From the NCBI GenBank assembly GCA_963920575.1, contig OY986972.1, positions 11,172,010-11,236,009 of the forward strand: a stretch of DNA of 64,000 nt, read 5' to 3'. The notes under the pieces are model-generated. The model was not told the origin of the DNA, ran no database searches, and saw only the letters and a program-made list of their open reading frames with translations. This document shows, piece by piece, positions 10,500-22,355 of the stretch (position 1 is its first letter; every line of letters begins with the position of its first letter). Origin of the DNA: Narthecium ossifragum (lineage: Eukaryota; Streptophyta; Magnoliopsida; Dioscoreales; Nartheciaceae). A program made the translations under genes and the position numbers.

Positions 10500-11576
10500 C
10501 AACATCAAAAAAAACAGAGAGGGAAGAAAAGAAAAGAATACAAACAAACAAAGTGATACAGAGACAAAGAAGCAGAGCAAGGAAAGAAATAAAAGCAGAA
10601 GCAGAGCATGGCTCGATGGAGTGCCCACACCGTCGCACATTGATCTGTAACTATCACTCCTTCTCCCATCAAGGATAAAACCTCGCATGTAATCAAGCTC
10701 CTCCGTCTCCACCGGCGGTGGCCGCCTTCAACACAACCTGTCTTTCATCTCCGACCAAGTCCAAGCCTCTGTCGGATTTCTATCTCCTCCTCTGGCGAAG
10801 GCCAGCACTCTAGAACTGTTGCTCTCGATGTGCCGGACCTACCCCAACTCTGCACTAATAAGACATCAAACTTCCACCACGCCGGCTCAACACCAATTGC
10901 CGCCACGACGACGAACCAACGGCCTCGGTGTGGGGCTTCCAAAGGTCAAAAAAAAATGCCGATGATGGAACCGCCATGCTCTGCCATCTTTCAAAGGCCA
11001 CCGTTGTCTTCCGGCCAACAAAGGCCAAACAAAGATTGGGAAGAAACAAAACCCATACTTGGCGTTGAACAAGGATAAGAGCCAAACCAAAAACAAAAAA
11101 AACACAAAAGAAGAAGAAGATAAAGAAGACAATGACATACATATAAAAAAAGAAGAAATCAATTGCATAGGATTTAAATTTTAGAGAGAAGGGAACCTGA
11201 CAGAGCTTGAGGTCCCCCTCTACGTGCTGCAAAACCCTTCCACTACAAAACCTGGGGAAAGGATGGGATCCAATATCCCTCCATCAAAAGCAGAAATCCC
11301 TCTACTGCAAGATCCCTAGAAAAGAAATAACATATATGCTCAAACCCTACGGTTACACACAGGGGGTCACGTAGATGGATGGAGGAGTCTTGCCTTTCTT
11401 GGAATTCTTGGCCATGTATAGTCCACATGCATGTTGGCTAAACAATTGATAGCCATGCAAGCCACATGATGATAATCTTTTTGAATTAAAGACAAAGGAC
11501 ATGCACAACATCTATTCAAATATGCTGGGTATTTTCAAGCCCTGCACCTTGAAGTCATGAATTTCACACGCAGGCC
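10500..11576. other. Region upstream of the antisense PMD gene
   Basis: There is no clear coding sequence. It is A/T- and AAG-rich with many simple runs. As it lies 5' of the PMD gene and between it and the purine tract, it is the expected place for the antisense gene's promoter, but I see no clear TATA box that I would defend. Confidence 0.4.
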
Positions 11577-11587
11577 TCGAGGGGGCA
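11577..11587 (+). other. Polypurine tract before the 3' LTR of element A
   Basis: TCGAGGGGGCA sits immediately before the LTR start TGTGTTGACG. This is the standard second-strand primer arrangement and shows that the element is on the plus strand, with 11588 onward as its 3' LTR. Confidence 0.65.
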
Positions 11588-11749
11588 TGTGTTGACGCCA
11601 ATTTTGCTAGACCAAAAGGTCACAACATTTAACCATATAGCGCATGCCTTCGGTTTGTATGAGCCAAAACAACATTAGATAGACTGAAACAAGCTTAAAA
11701 CATATTTAAAATGCCCCATGAATGCTTTTCCTAATTTTTGATGGCATCA

Positions 11750-12490
11750 AGGGGGCATTTGGATAATTTCACTCGCCCAAGGGCATATTGAGAATTTGGG
11801 CCAAAATACATGCATGGACTTCCTATTACAGTCTACAGTGACCCTACATGGCTTTGACGGCACCCTAAATAAGCTATATTGATGTAGGGGTATTCTGGTA
11901 ATTTTAACACACAAGGAGACATGGTAGAGACTCGGAAAAAAAATGCATCATTACATTCCTTAATTATGTTCCCATTGGCCTAACTCTGTTCTGATGGCAT
12001 CCTACATGAACCAAGGATATAAAGAGGTATTTTAGCAATTTCAACCTGCCAGGGATGTTTATGAAAATATGATATAAAAAAAATATACACCCATCACATA
12101 TCTTACATCAGCCATTAGACAGTTTCCTACATAAACCAGAAAATATAAGGGTATATTCCAAGTTGTCCATCATAAGGGCATTTTGGTCATTTCCACCTCT
12201 GGGGAGATAATTATACAAAATTTACTCATATTAACCCTTCAAAGTCCCGTCCACCTTAGGGGTATATTTTCATCCAAATATATATACACATTGTATGAAC
12301 CAAATTCGAAAGGGTAGGTTGGTCATTTAGCCCTAAAGGGTATTTTGGTCATTCTACTGCAACCTTTAACCCCATGGGTATCTTGGTCGATTTACACCCT
12401 CAGGGATGTAGCTGTGGAATTTGACCATTCCACCCTCCAAAATATTTCGGCCCAAGATATATGACCGCTGAGAGGGTATTTTGGTACAAT
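11750..12490 (+). repeat. Dispersed GGGTATTTTGGTCATTT-like motif, about 8-9 copies
   Basis: Variants occur near 11752, 11886, 12024, 12150, 12175, 12312, 12338, 12374 and 12474, each starting with a G-run, then (G/T)CAT/TAT, TTTGG or TTGG, and (T/A)CATTT or similar. Spacing is irregular (about 25-140 bp), so this is a dispersed motif within U3 rather than a tight tandem array. Confidence 0.6.
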
Positions 12491-12508
12491 TCCTGTAAAT
12501 ATTCAGAA

Positions 12509-13378
12509 GGGTTATCCGCACAACATGTTGGACTCAAAACACCACATCCCAGATTTTTTGAAAAAAAAAAATTAAAAAACCGAAAAAAACCCTAAACTAC
12601 CCTCATCCCCAACCTCCCCTCTCTCCCCCATCCCACCCTCACCTCCTCCACCACCCCCCCACCCCCCACCCCCAACCACGCCGACAGCCACCGCCGGCCA
12701 GCCGTCACCTCCCCACCCCAGCAGCCGCAGCAGCCGCCGCCGCCGTCGCCCACGGGAGAGAGAGAGAGAGAGAGAGAGACCGGGGGGGGGGGGGGGTCGT
12801 CGCCGTCGGTCACGCCAGGATGGGGAGAGAGAGAGAGAGGGCGGCGGCGGCGACCCCCCGCACCCCCCCCCCCCCACCCCCCCCCCCCCCCCCCGCCCCG
12901 CTGTCACCTCCCCACCCCAGCAGCCGCCGCCGTCGCCCGCGGGAGAGAAAGGGGGGGGGGGTCTCACCGCCGCCGGCCACGCCAGGAAGGGGAGAGAGAG
13001 AGAGAGAGAGAGAGAGAGGGCGGCGGGGGGTCACCGCCGCCGGCCACGCCAGGAAGGGGAGAGAGAGAGGAGGTAGCCCCGCCCCCCTCTCTCTCCCGCA
13101 GGCGACGGTGGCGGTTGCTAGGGTGGGGAGGTGACGGCGGGGGGGGGGGGGGGGAGGGGGGGCCGGCGGTGGCTGTCGGTGTGGTGGGGGCTGGGGGCTA
13201 GTGGAGGAGGTGAGGGTGGGATGGGGGAGGGAGGGGAGGTAGGGGATGGGGGTAGTTTAGGGTTTTTTTTAGGGTTTTTTAGGGTTTTTTAGGGTTTTTT
13301 AGGTTTTTTAATTTTTTTTTTCAAAAAATCTGGGATGTGGTGTGTTGAGTCCAACTTGTTGTGCGGATAGCCGCACCC
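12509..13378. mobile_element. Mutator-type foldback MITE with 9-bp target duplication
   Basis: Flanked by TATTCAGAA on both sides (12500-12508 and 13379-13387), a 9-bp duplication characteristic of Mutator-like elements. The arms are long inverted repeats of roughly 200 bp: 12509-12705 pairs with about 13165-13378. They share GGGT..ATCCGCACAAC, ACACCACATCCCAGATTTT and a run of AAACCCTAA copies (telomere-like). The interior is simple sequence: (GA)n, poly-C, poly-G and repeated GGCCACGCCAGGA blocks. No transposase is encoded, so it is non-autonomous. Confidence 0.85.
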
Positions 13379-13787
13379 TATTCAGAATTCAAATAAACAT
13401 TATGTACATGAGTAAATATTCACAAATGTCTTAAAGCTGGACAAATATTCAAATAATTTAAATTTAAATGGACGTGGAAAAAATGTCCAAATTATGACTG
13501 ATTTGAAAATTCGAATATCACTTTCGAATTTCAAAAGAAAATCCGCCGGAACATATTTATCCCCATGCCATATAAAATCAGCCACCCCCAATTATAGTTG
13601 GGGTGGTTGGTCAGTTATCCTTATACGTCCCATACCATATAAAAATAAAACCAGCATCATCAATCACAGTTGGGCTACATGGCTAGCTATCCTTATATAA
13701 AAGGATTAGCATCCTCTAATGCAATCAACACCCCTTTGATTAAGGATCCATGATCCCATTCCATATAATCACATGCACTTCTCATGC

Positions 13788-13797
13788 CTATAAATAG
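13788..13797 (+). promoter_or_regulatory. TATA box in the LTR of element A
   Basis: CTATAAATAG in the plus direction, downstream of the U3 motifs and upstream of a GC-rich transcribed-type segment. This fits an LTR promoter with initiation about 30 bp on. Confidence 0.6.
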
Positions 13798-14786
13798 AGG
13801 AGGTGTGGGGTGTGAAGGGAGAGGCGTGAAGGCTCTTGGATGAGCTGGGAGGCTGCGAGAGACGCCCAGAGAGAGACGGCGAGGTCCTGCTGATACGCTC
13901 ACGTCGAAGACGCAAAGAGCTTGGAGGCTTGAAGACGGAGAGGTCATGTTGATGCTTCAAAGTTGTTCACCATCGGATGATGCCGATTTCGCTGGCGTAG
14001 CCGGAACCCATCCAGAGCTCAAGTCATTGGGTTGCCATCGCAAGAAGCTTTGCCGGTCCCGTAGCGCAAGCTCCATCCCCTCCGCTCACCGCTCGACCCA
14101 TATCTCTAGGAAGGCGCTCCAGCCAGCTTCCTCGACAGCGACGGAGATCGGATATAGGCACTCTCTTGTCTCCAGCGGCTTCAAAGGGCGACGCTTCCCC
14201 TACTTCCCCTGTTCCAGCCGACACCTCCCTACCTCCCCGACGGTGCGGCAATACAGGGGCTCAAACCCACTCTGAAAGACATCCGCCATCATCTTCCCAA
14301 GTCCGATCTGGCGACGCAAGCTCCATCCGCTACTGCTCACCGCACATCCTCTGTTCCAGCCGATGCTTTCCCTATTCCTATGTATCCTTGACCCCAGTTG
14401 GCGACGGAGATCAGATCTCCTTGGACGACATTCCCCAATACTCGGGCGACAACTTCCCCAACCCCAGCGGATTTGAAGCCCGACGACAAAGCTCGAAAGA
14501 CATCCTGCATGGCGATGACGGTGGCAGTCCAAGACCTCACATCATTCTTTTATTATTATTATTATATAGAAAATTTTTTTTTTATTGGATCTAGAATTAG
14601 AGGTGTTCACTACGGGGATGTAAATGATGGATTTGCCGACTTGGCGATACAAGGGTGTGGTGCCTTCAATTTCCTTATACGAAATTAAAAATGATTTGCT
14701 CAGAAATAAAATAGAAATCTCGTCCCAACGAGATCGACGTTTTATCCATGAATTGCCAAATATAGAGGCATCTTACTCTTGAGCAA

Positions 14787-17339
14787 TTGAGAGATGGTGC
14801 AAGCCTTACTGGTTTTGGCCTTGTCTGGATCGTCCAACTATGGCTTAGGGCCTATTTTCCTGAACTCCATTTGTCTCCACCATCTTCATCGCCCAGAACT
14901 CAAGGCTATTTATATCTTTTTTCGTCGCCCATCCCCAAATTTTTCCAACAAATGTTTGATTATTTTTATACTTTGTCATACTTCTCTTCTTATCCCCCTT
15001 TTAATCCTGACCCCATCCTTCCTCTATTCGTCCACTACTTGACCTTTCGACCAATTTGGACGATGAGAATAAAAAATTGACTTAGGCGCGTTTTCTGGTT
15101 GGCTGAGATTTACATTTTTACATGGCGTGGGGTAAGGGCAACAATAAGTGTAGAGTAGAAGTCTACACTCCAAACTTTGTCGCCATCCAATTTGGTTTGA
15201 AGCAAGCTTGGCCAATACCTCCCTACTTCAGCTTCAATACAGTCGCCAAAGGTCGATATGTTTTTCACAACATTGATCGAGTAATTACTGTAGAAAAGAG
15301 AGATGCGGTTCTTTGTAAACGGTTCAAACTTGCAAAATTTCAACTAGTGGTCGATGTAGAGTCTGTTATCGTCAAGACTTGGGATTCGACCATCAAAGAG
15401 CGCATTTTTTTTTCATGACAAAGATACTGTCTTCAAGAATTATGTTCCTCCCAAGAAATTGGGATGCAAGAAGGAGGGATGCAAGAAGGAGGGGCGTGAA
15501 CAGTCTGATCTAGATGATAGGCCTCAGAAGAAAAGAAAAAATATTGTTCCTGGTGGAGAGGGTAAGCCATCGCCCAAGAAAAGACATGGAAAGTCTAATG
15601 AAGAGATTCCGTCACAGAAAAAACTGAGGATAACAACAGGTGAATCTAGAATATCACCATTGGCCGAGGAACCTATAGTTGATGAACTGAAGAACCTGAG
15701 AAACAAACTCATTCATCCTCAGTGATAGGAGAAGATGTAGAGTCTCCAGAAAGTAGGCCAAGTGGCCGTCTATGCATGTTTGCAAGTGAGCCTTTCTATT
15801 CATTTCCTTGTGCGTTTGCATCTGCTTTACTTAACTTCATTTCCTTTTCTTCTTTTTTCTTCTTTTTTTAAGAGTGACAACATAGATGGAATCTAGTTCC
15901 TCTACTCTAGTTATTATGGCTCTTCTACTCATGATACACCAAACCCATCAATTTTGGGCGATGCTGCTGCTGTGAAGGAAGTTGAAGAAAATCCTCCTAT
16001 TGTCACTAGTCAAGATGAGACGATGATAGGCACCAAGAAGAGAATAAAACGTCTCGGTCACAAAGTAACTAGTCATATTGTCCTTCATTATCTATTTCAT
16101 CGACCTTTTCTCATATCTATTTTATAGGTCAAGAAGGACAAGCTTATCGCTGAATCACCTGAGTGAGAAGAAAGGGACAATGATGACCTTTTCAAGTCCT
16201 TGAACTCTGCCCCTTCGAAACCATGTTTGTCCTCTACTGGAGAGATGCTTGTTTATGGTCCGTATGCCTTTTATGGGACCTTGGTGATATTAGATTATCA
16301 TTTGTAACAGCTTCTCCCGGTTCATCGGCCTCTCATCTTGTGGTCGAGACATCGTTTGTCCCAGAGCCACTGGCCAGCTGTGCTGAGCCAAAACATTATT
16401 GTGCACCCCAGTACCTTAATATTGATGTGCCTGCTCCAACGCCCATACTTCCACAAGTGGCGAGGGTCGATAGCACTCTGGTGGTTCCATCTACTACCAT
16501 GACATCGACATCGCTCAGAACTCCTCAAAGGGCAGGCCCATCTAGCTCAGTTTCAGATGTTGTACATGTCATTTTAGACTTAATATATATGCTCGTTTCG
16601 TCGATCGTGTATGCTATTTTTTTTTTTTGAGATCGACATCGCTCAATTGGTCGACAGCATTCAATCACTTTCTGATTCCTGGCATGCTCAAAAACCTAGG
16701 AAGAGAACAGTTGTTGGTCCTGAGATTACTCAAAAAGGTCAACACCATGATGTTAGACTAGCTTTGGCTATGATTATTTTGTATAAACCGCTAGAGGAAG
16801 ACTTCACAAAGTTAGATTATGATAATCTTGGAAGAGTGACAGCTATATTTCTGACTATCGACCAGGAAAATGGTCTTTCATCCAGGGAAATGGACGCTAT
16901 CCAAAGTTTAAAGTTGAGTATTGAGAGTTTGGATGTGGAGAGGAAAAACCTAATAAATGAGATTGTTCTTATTGGGGAACGCCGAGAGCGACGAACACGT
17001 CTAAGTAACATGGTCGACAAGATCATTGAGGAACTTTCAAGAAGCTTGAATGCCATTAGCGAGAAAGAATCAAGCATCTCCAAAATTGAAGACCAAATTA
17101 AAGAGTTGGAGACTCAGATTGTTCAACTAAAAACTCAAAGGAATTATTTGGTCCAGGAGATTGCTCGAAAGACTTATGAGAGTAGAAAAAACATTGAAGA
17201 ATATATTGCCCTGGAAGCTGGGTCCTCAAATGATCGTCAAGTTGAACTTAACGCTGATCTTGTGAAGAACAAGCATCATCGTAGAGAGATTAAAGAAGAC
17301 ATCGCTTGTATATTTCAAACTCTTTCTATGAGGAAATAA
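14787..17339 (+). pseudogene. Antisense PMD-type ORF of the Tat element
   Basis: On the plus strand, antisense to the Tat pol genes and placed after integrase. A PMD stretch (LVWIVQLWLRAYFPELH) lies at 14811-14870. A later piece (15122-15415) has VEVYTPNFVAIQFGLKQAW, matching the Y.P..VA.QFGL..  signature also present in element A's antisense gene. Basic segments follow at 15459-15725, and a coiled-coil C-terminus at 16630-17336 (Glu/Lys/Leu heptads, ending SMRK). Stops and frame changes between pieces (for example at 15080, 15416 and 15725) indicate decay, or introns not resolved here. The N-terminal PMD part is missing left of about 14600, where element A ends. Confidence 0.7.
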
Positions 17340-17447
17340 TTTTGCAATTGCTACAATGATTGATGATATTTCAAGTTGTAACTTATGACAATATTTACTG
17401 TCATCGTCCATTATCTAGACGTTTCTTTTACTTTTATACTCTTTGCT

Positions 17448-18666
17448 TTACATTGAGGGATAATAATTTTTAAGATATCGACCATTTATCATTGATCGAT
17501 GCAATCCCCCTTCAAGATTTCTTAGTTGATATGACCCGTTTGGTAAAATTTGGTCGACCACAAATGGTCCCTCCCAATTGGGCGACCACTTCCCATATTT
17601 AGGGTAATTTCGATCTATAGGTAAGATCGTTTTCCAAACTAAGTATCCTTGAAAATTTCTTGTCACAACCCTTTTATTATAGATATCGGACACTTTAAAT
17701 TTTTGTGTTTCAATATTTTTCAAGGCAATCATTCAATGTTCATCAAGCTCAAAAAGATTATAGATCATCTTCATATTCTTCACTGGTCAAATTATCCTGT
17801 CTTAAAACTCTTGGCGATAAGATATTTATTTCAGCAAGTTGAGTTGCTTCTTGGGCATATACTAATTGAAAAGGTGTAACCTTAGTACTGGACTTAGGTA
17901 TAGTCTTATGTGCCCATAATGCTCTCAATAACCCTTTATGTCATTGTTTTGGGTTATCGTCCATCATTTTTCTTTTGATCGACTTGATTGTTTTATTTGA
18001 CACTTCATCTTTGTCCATTAGATTGGGAATAATATGGTGTAGAATTAGCCATGTTAATTTTATACTCGGGCAAAAAATTCTTGACCCTAGTACTTACAAA
18101 TATTGTCCCTTGATCAAACACTATTGTTTGTGGGATGCCAAATCTACATATGATATTTTCCCAAATAAAGTTTATAACTTGGTCATCAAATACCGTTTTC
18201 AATAATAAACTTCTACTTCCACCTATTTTGTAAAATAATATCTTGCCACAATAACAAACTTGTGCAATATGGACGATGAAGGATATATTTTCCCTATAAT
18301 GTCGATCACCCAACATCTAAATGGACAATGTTTAATTATGATCAACATATCATTGGATGGTGCTCTATGCAATGGGCCATGTCTTTGACAAGACTCACAT
18401 CCATTTGGATATTGAGCACACCCCTCCCCCATACACGGCCAATAATAGCCACTGTGTATGATTAGCCAACGCATTTTAATTCTAGATTGGTGTACACAAC
18501 AAACACCATTATGTATCTCGCCCATGACTAGTTGTGCCTCATCTAGACTTAAACATCTTAACAAAATTCCATCTGGTCGATGTTTGTATAAGACATCGTT
18601 TTGTAGGAAATAATGGATCGCTTTGAGGCGAACTTTTCTATCAGTCTTGAGCGATGGATTTTGCAA
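17448..18666 (-). pseudogene. Tat integrase, degenerate
   Basis: The minus strand shows the zinc-binding HHCC region at about 18370-18550 (EIHNG...H....CESCQRHG). The catalytic core follows, with a first Asp in the WVIDIIGKI segment near 18300 and a second in the IVFDQGTIF segment near 18100. After the SNGQ segment near 18010 the frame is lost where the catalytic Glu should follow. A C-terminal piece at 17448-17732 reads KVLPIDRNYPKYGKW-like text with WEGPFVV and LEG. Several frame changes separate the pieces, so it is inactive. Confidence 0.8.
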
Positions 18667-18974
18667 AAAGATAATGATTGGATTGCACCAATCATGTTGT
18701 TCACTTATTTCATCGATCTCTATTGATCAAGAAGATCGCTCTACAGCAGAACGAATCATTCCATATTTAAAATCAGCCATGCCCCCCCAAGTATTTTAAC
18801 ATTATAGCCAGATGCTATTTGGGTTAATGTATTGGCTTCATCGTTCTGTAATATTGGCACAAAAATTATTTCAAAATCATCAAATCAATTTAATAATTGT
18901 AAAGCGATATGATGAAATGGAATTAGAATATTGCTCTGGCACTTGTATTGGCCATGTATATGGTTTATCACCAA

Positions 18975-19610
18975 TTATGAGTCACCTTTGATTTCTACAG
19001 TGATCACTCCTAAATCTAACAATATCTCTTGGCTGATGATTAATGATTCATATTCGGCTTGGTTATTTGTACATAATTGTTCAAGTGTATAAGCAAATTT
19101 GTGTTGGCGACCAACAGGCGATAGAATTGAGATTCTAAGGCCAACGTCATTAACTGTTTTAGAACCATCAAAGTACATCATCCAAGGAGTGAGCAATACC
19201 ATATTAATTTCTCGCTCTAATTCTTTTGGGATGTCTACACAATGATGGTTAGCTAAGAAATCAGCCAATATTTGGCCTTTAACAGCCTTTTGAGAGACAA
19301 ATTGAGTGTCAAACTCTGCTAAACTTAAAACCCAATAACCAATGCACTGATCTAAAATTTGGTGAGAGAACAAAAACTTCATTACATTAAACTTAGATAC
19401 AAGATAGACAGTTACATGCTTGAAATAAGCTCTCAACTTGGTACACATAAAATACAAAGCCAAACACAATTTTTCTATGACCGAGTACTTTTGTTCATAA
19501 GGCAACAACTGTCTACTTAGATAATACACTGCTCTCTCTATACCATCTTTGCCATCTTGCGCCAAGAGACCTCCTATTGATCGGTCTGTTGCAGTGATGT
19601 AAAGCTTCAT
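18975..19610 (-). CDS. Tat RNase H plus second archaeal-type RNase H (partial)
   Basis: This is a 211-residue open piece of polyprotein. Residues 1-115 are the RT-associated RNase H (ATDRSIGGLLAQ, SVIEKLCLAL, ILADFL). Residues about 140-211 read WMMYFDGSKT...GLRISILSP...TNNQAEYESLI...GDS, a second RNase H of archaeal type. A dual RNase H is the recognised hallmark of the plant Tat lineage, which places this element. In the second domain the Asp of FDGS and the Glu of QAEY are kept. The open frame overlaps the RT frame at 19513-19610, showing a frameshift between the two. Confidence 0.82.
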   Translation of the reverse strand: MKLYITATDRSIGGLLAQDGKDGIERAVYYLSRQLLPYEQKYSVIEKLCLALYFMCTKLRAYFKHVTVYLVSKFNVMKFLFSHQILDQCIGYWVLSLAEFDTQFVSQKAVKGQILADFLANHHCVDIPKELEREINMVLLTPWMMYFDGSKTVNDVGLRISILSPVGRQHKFAYTLEQLCTNNQAEYESLIISQEILLDLGVITVEIKGDS

Positions 19611-20700
19611 GGGATCGTTTACTCTCTCTTGGCGATGGCATAACTGGTGGCGTTGCCAAATAGGCCTTCAAGCATTCAAATGCTTGTTGATGCTCCAATT
19701 CCCAGATGAAGTCGTTCTCATTCTTCAATCGTAAGATCGATGAGAACACTTGGGTTTTTCCTGCACAATTAGAAATAAACCTCCTTAAAAAGTTCACTTG
19801 ACCAAGGAACTTCTGTAGTTCTTTCTTAGTCTTTGGAGGTTTGGCATCAATAATAGATTTTGTTTTGTTTTGGTCGAGCTCAATGCAATGCTGATGAACA
19901 AGAAAACCAAGAAAATTTCCTGCTTGCACTCTAAATGCACAAAGGTTTGAGCTAATTGATTAAAATGATTGGCCACAATTGGTGATTTAAACACAATGTC
20001 ATCAACATAAACCTCTACAAACTGGCCGATCATGTCATGAAAAATCATATTCATCGCTCGTTGGTAAGTAGCACCAGCATTTTTCAATCCAACGGGCGTA
20101 ACAACCCACTCATAGCTACCAATCACTTCTGGACATCTAAACAATGTTTTATGGACATCCTTCTCAGCGATATAGATTAGATTATATCCTGAATAACCAG
20201 TCCATGATGGAGTAAATTTCATGTGCAGCTGTTGAATCGATCAAATTGTCTACTTATTGCATAGGATATGCATCCTTTTGGTGTTGTCAAGTTAAAATTT
20301 CTTAAATCAATACAGACTCTAAGTTTACTACTTTTCTTCATAACTGGCACTATATTTGAAAGTTATTCTACATATATGACGGTTCTAATAAACTTAGCAT
20401 TTAACAATCGTTCAATTTCTTTTTGACTTCTGGGATTATATTTGTAGCAAAATGGCTTGCTACTTGCTTATATGGCTTAAAATTTGGTCGAGTAGGAAGT
20501 TCATGCTCGACAATATTTCTATCTAAGTCAGTCATTTCTTTGTAATCCCAACCAAAACAACCTTTATATGAACACAATATAGTGATGAGTTCATACCTTA
20601 CATTTTGGTCGAGAAGCTTACTGTCACTACATTTTGGTCCAGAACCTAAGAATACACGATGTCGGCTATCATTACAGGCAACACATAGCAAAAGTTTCAC
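19513..20700 (-). pseudogene. Tat reverse transcriptase, degenerate
   Basis: The minus strand carries RT in pieces. An N-terminal segment at 20401-20633 (YKGCFGWDYKEM, EHELP); a palm segment at 19930-20222 with TFRCPEVIGSYEW-like text and the catalytic box VYVDDIVFKS near 19995; and the connection segment at 19513-19929 (KTKKELQKFLGQVNFLRRFI). Stops and frameshifts lie near 20230-20400 and around 19795-19930. Confidence 0.78.
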
Positions 20701-21723
20701 GAGAGAAAGCCCTAACCTTGTCGTATCATATCCCTAAGAATATGCAATACCAGTTGTCACTACGGGCAATGGATAGCAAAAGTTTCACGAGACTAGGTAA
20801 GAGAATGAAGAGATAAATATGGGATCACAATATCATAAAAGAAGCGTGACTGGATTTACAATAATGTTCAACCACAAAGTAATATGAAAAGATCCAATAC
20901 ATATAGAGAGTTTAAGAAATAAAGATCAAAACATGAACCTTCGATGAAGAAGAAACCCTCGTCCTTGCTTAGTCATCCATCCGCCATGCCCGAAGATTAC
21001 TCATCCATGGATGGTGGATTGGTCTTCTTCTTCCCCCAGAAAAGGTCAGAACAAGTCTTCAAAAAACGTCCAAAAACCTCCCTTAGCTAACCCTAAGTTT
21101 CCTATTTATAAACTCCAAAAGTAAAAAAAAAACTTGGGTTAGGTTGAAACCCGTTATATGCTCACGGTCGATCCCTCGGTCGATGCGACTGTCCACCGTC
21201 AACTGTGCAACATTATTTGGAAAAGTGGCGGTCGATCTTCGTATCGACCCTGAGAATTATTTTTCTTGACAGAGGCTCATGGTCGATCTCACGGATGATG
21301 CGACGGTCAACCGTGAGTATAGTGAGCGTGACAGTCGATCTTGCGGATGATGCGACGGTCGATCTCGCGGATGATGCGACGGTCGACCGACACTATTCAT
21401 CCAGCAGTGCGTCATCAGTACTAAAAATTCTGTAGCTTTGTCTAGGAAACTCGGAATCATGAATCGTAAAATTATTCAGAAACTATACTTCAAGAGCTTT
21501 CCAATCATATATGGAACATTATCTAGTTTATCATGAGCAAGTACAGTTTAATCTTATAAGTTGACCCATGTAATCTTTTCAGCTTCTTTTAGCTCCAACC
21601 AACTATATGAAGCAACATATAAATATAAAAATAGTACTAAAGAGGTTGATTAAGGGTGATAATCTACCAATTGAGATGGTTATAAGACTATTCAGAGTGC
21701 ACTTTCATGGACTCATCATTGGT
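20634..21723 (-). repeat. Truncated Athila-type LTR in Tat pol, with 5-bp target duplication
   Basis: The insert is 20639-21718 and is flanked by TTGGT at 20634-20638 and 21719-21723. Removing it and one TTGGT joins the two sides of the Tat reading frame without a shift. Its right end (TGATGAGTCCATGAAAG on the minus strand) is the normal LTR start of the Athila family at 4321-6135. The other end lacks roughly the last 400 bp of the LTR: it begins inside the minisatellite (near 20645) and has no CA terminus. It carries GGTCGATC/GATGATGCGACGGTCGA repeats (21165-21385) in place of the GATCGATC array. Confidence 0.82.
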
Positions 21724-22355
21724 CTTGCGGGATCAAAGATTTTTGCCACACATTCCTTCATAACTGCACAGTTTTCAGACACCGCTTTTAAGGACTCGTT
21801 CATTTCAATGAACTGCAATGAACCATAATTGCAATCATAGAAAGAGGCTTCTACTACATGTGTGTCAGCATTGTAAGGCATATTATCGGCCATGACAGAC
21901 TCAACTTTTCCTTCGTCATTCCATAGGAAGAGACATTGGTGTAAGGATGATGGCACACACCAACTACCATGTATCTAGTCTCGACCGAGTAACAAATTAT
22001 AACTAGTTGGTGAGTCCATCACGAAGAACGTCATCGTTCTTATACTACTGCCAATTTTAACATCCAAAGGCAATATCCCGAGCGATGGTGCTGGTACCCC
22101 GCTGAATCCTGTTAAAGTTATATTAGTCGGAATCAGATCGCCCTGAGTCTTGCCAAGCCATTTGATCATTTTGATCGGGATAGTTTTGACCGCTACTCTC
22201 GTATCGATCAAAACTCTGTTCACTGAGATACCATTAATCTCGGCCTTCATATGAAGAGGACAAAGGTGGCACATCATCGCTTCTGGTGGCTTGTCAAACA
22301 TCACTTTGTCATCTCGCACCTTATTCTCCGTCTGAAGTTTGGCCGATGCCGCCAT
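21724..22355 (-). pseudogene. Tat protease region, active site altered
   Basis: The 21975-22355 frame reads like a retroviral aspartic protease: NRVLIDTRVAVKTIP where functional members have D(T/S)GA, then GFSGVPAPSLGILPLDVKIG and a YNLLLGRD flap-side end. The Gly and Ala after the catalytic Asp are changed, so activity is unlikely. 21724-21956 continues to the RT linker (KIFDPARP at the insertion site of the truncated LTR). Confidence 0.75.

Larger units (their letters stand above)
11588..14580 (+). repeat. 3' LTR of element A, interrupted by a MITE
   Basis: It starts TGTGTTGACGCC after a polypurine tract. The right end is not exactly placed (between about 14539 and 14590); beyond it PMD coding of the neighbouring Tat element resumes. 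Without the 870-bp MITE and its target duplication it is about 2.1 kb. It holds repeated GGGTATTTTGGTCATTT-like motifs at 11755-12480 and a TATA box at 13788-13797, followed by a GC-rich leader-like segment with internal degenerate repeats (13950-14520). Confidence 0.65.

Noticed and set aside
10411..11232. Hydrophobic Phe/Leu/Ser-rich minus-strand ORFs resembling membrane proteins
   Set aside because: They arise from AAG/AAAG-rich simple sequence; overlapping frames all look alike and no start context or homology is visible.
12572..13134. Proline- and glycine-rich ORFs on both strands
   Set aside because: They are translations of (GA)n, poly-C and GGCCACGCC repeats in the core of the MITE.
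15459..15725. A host gene for a small basic nuclear protein
   Set aside because: It lies in order with PMD and coiled-coil text antisense to Tat pol, so it is better explained as part of the antisense ORF.
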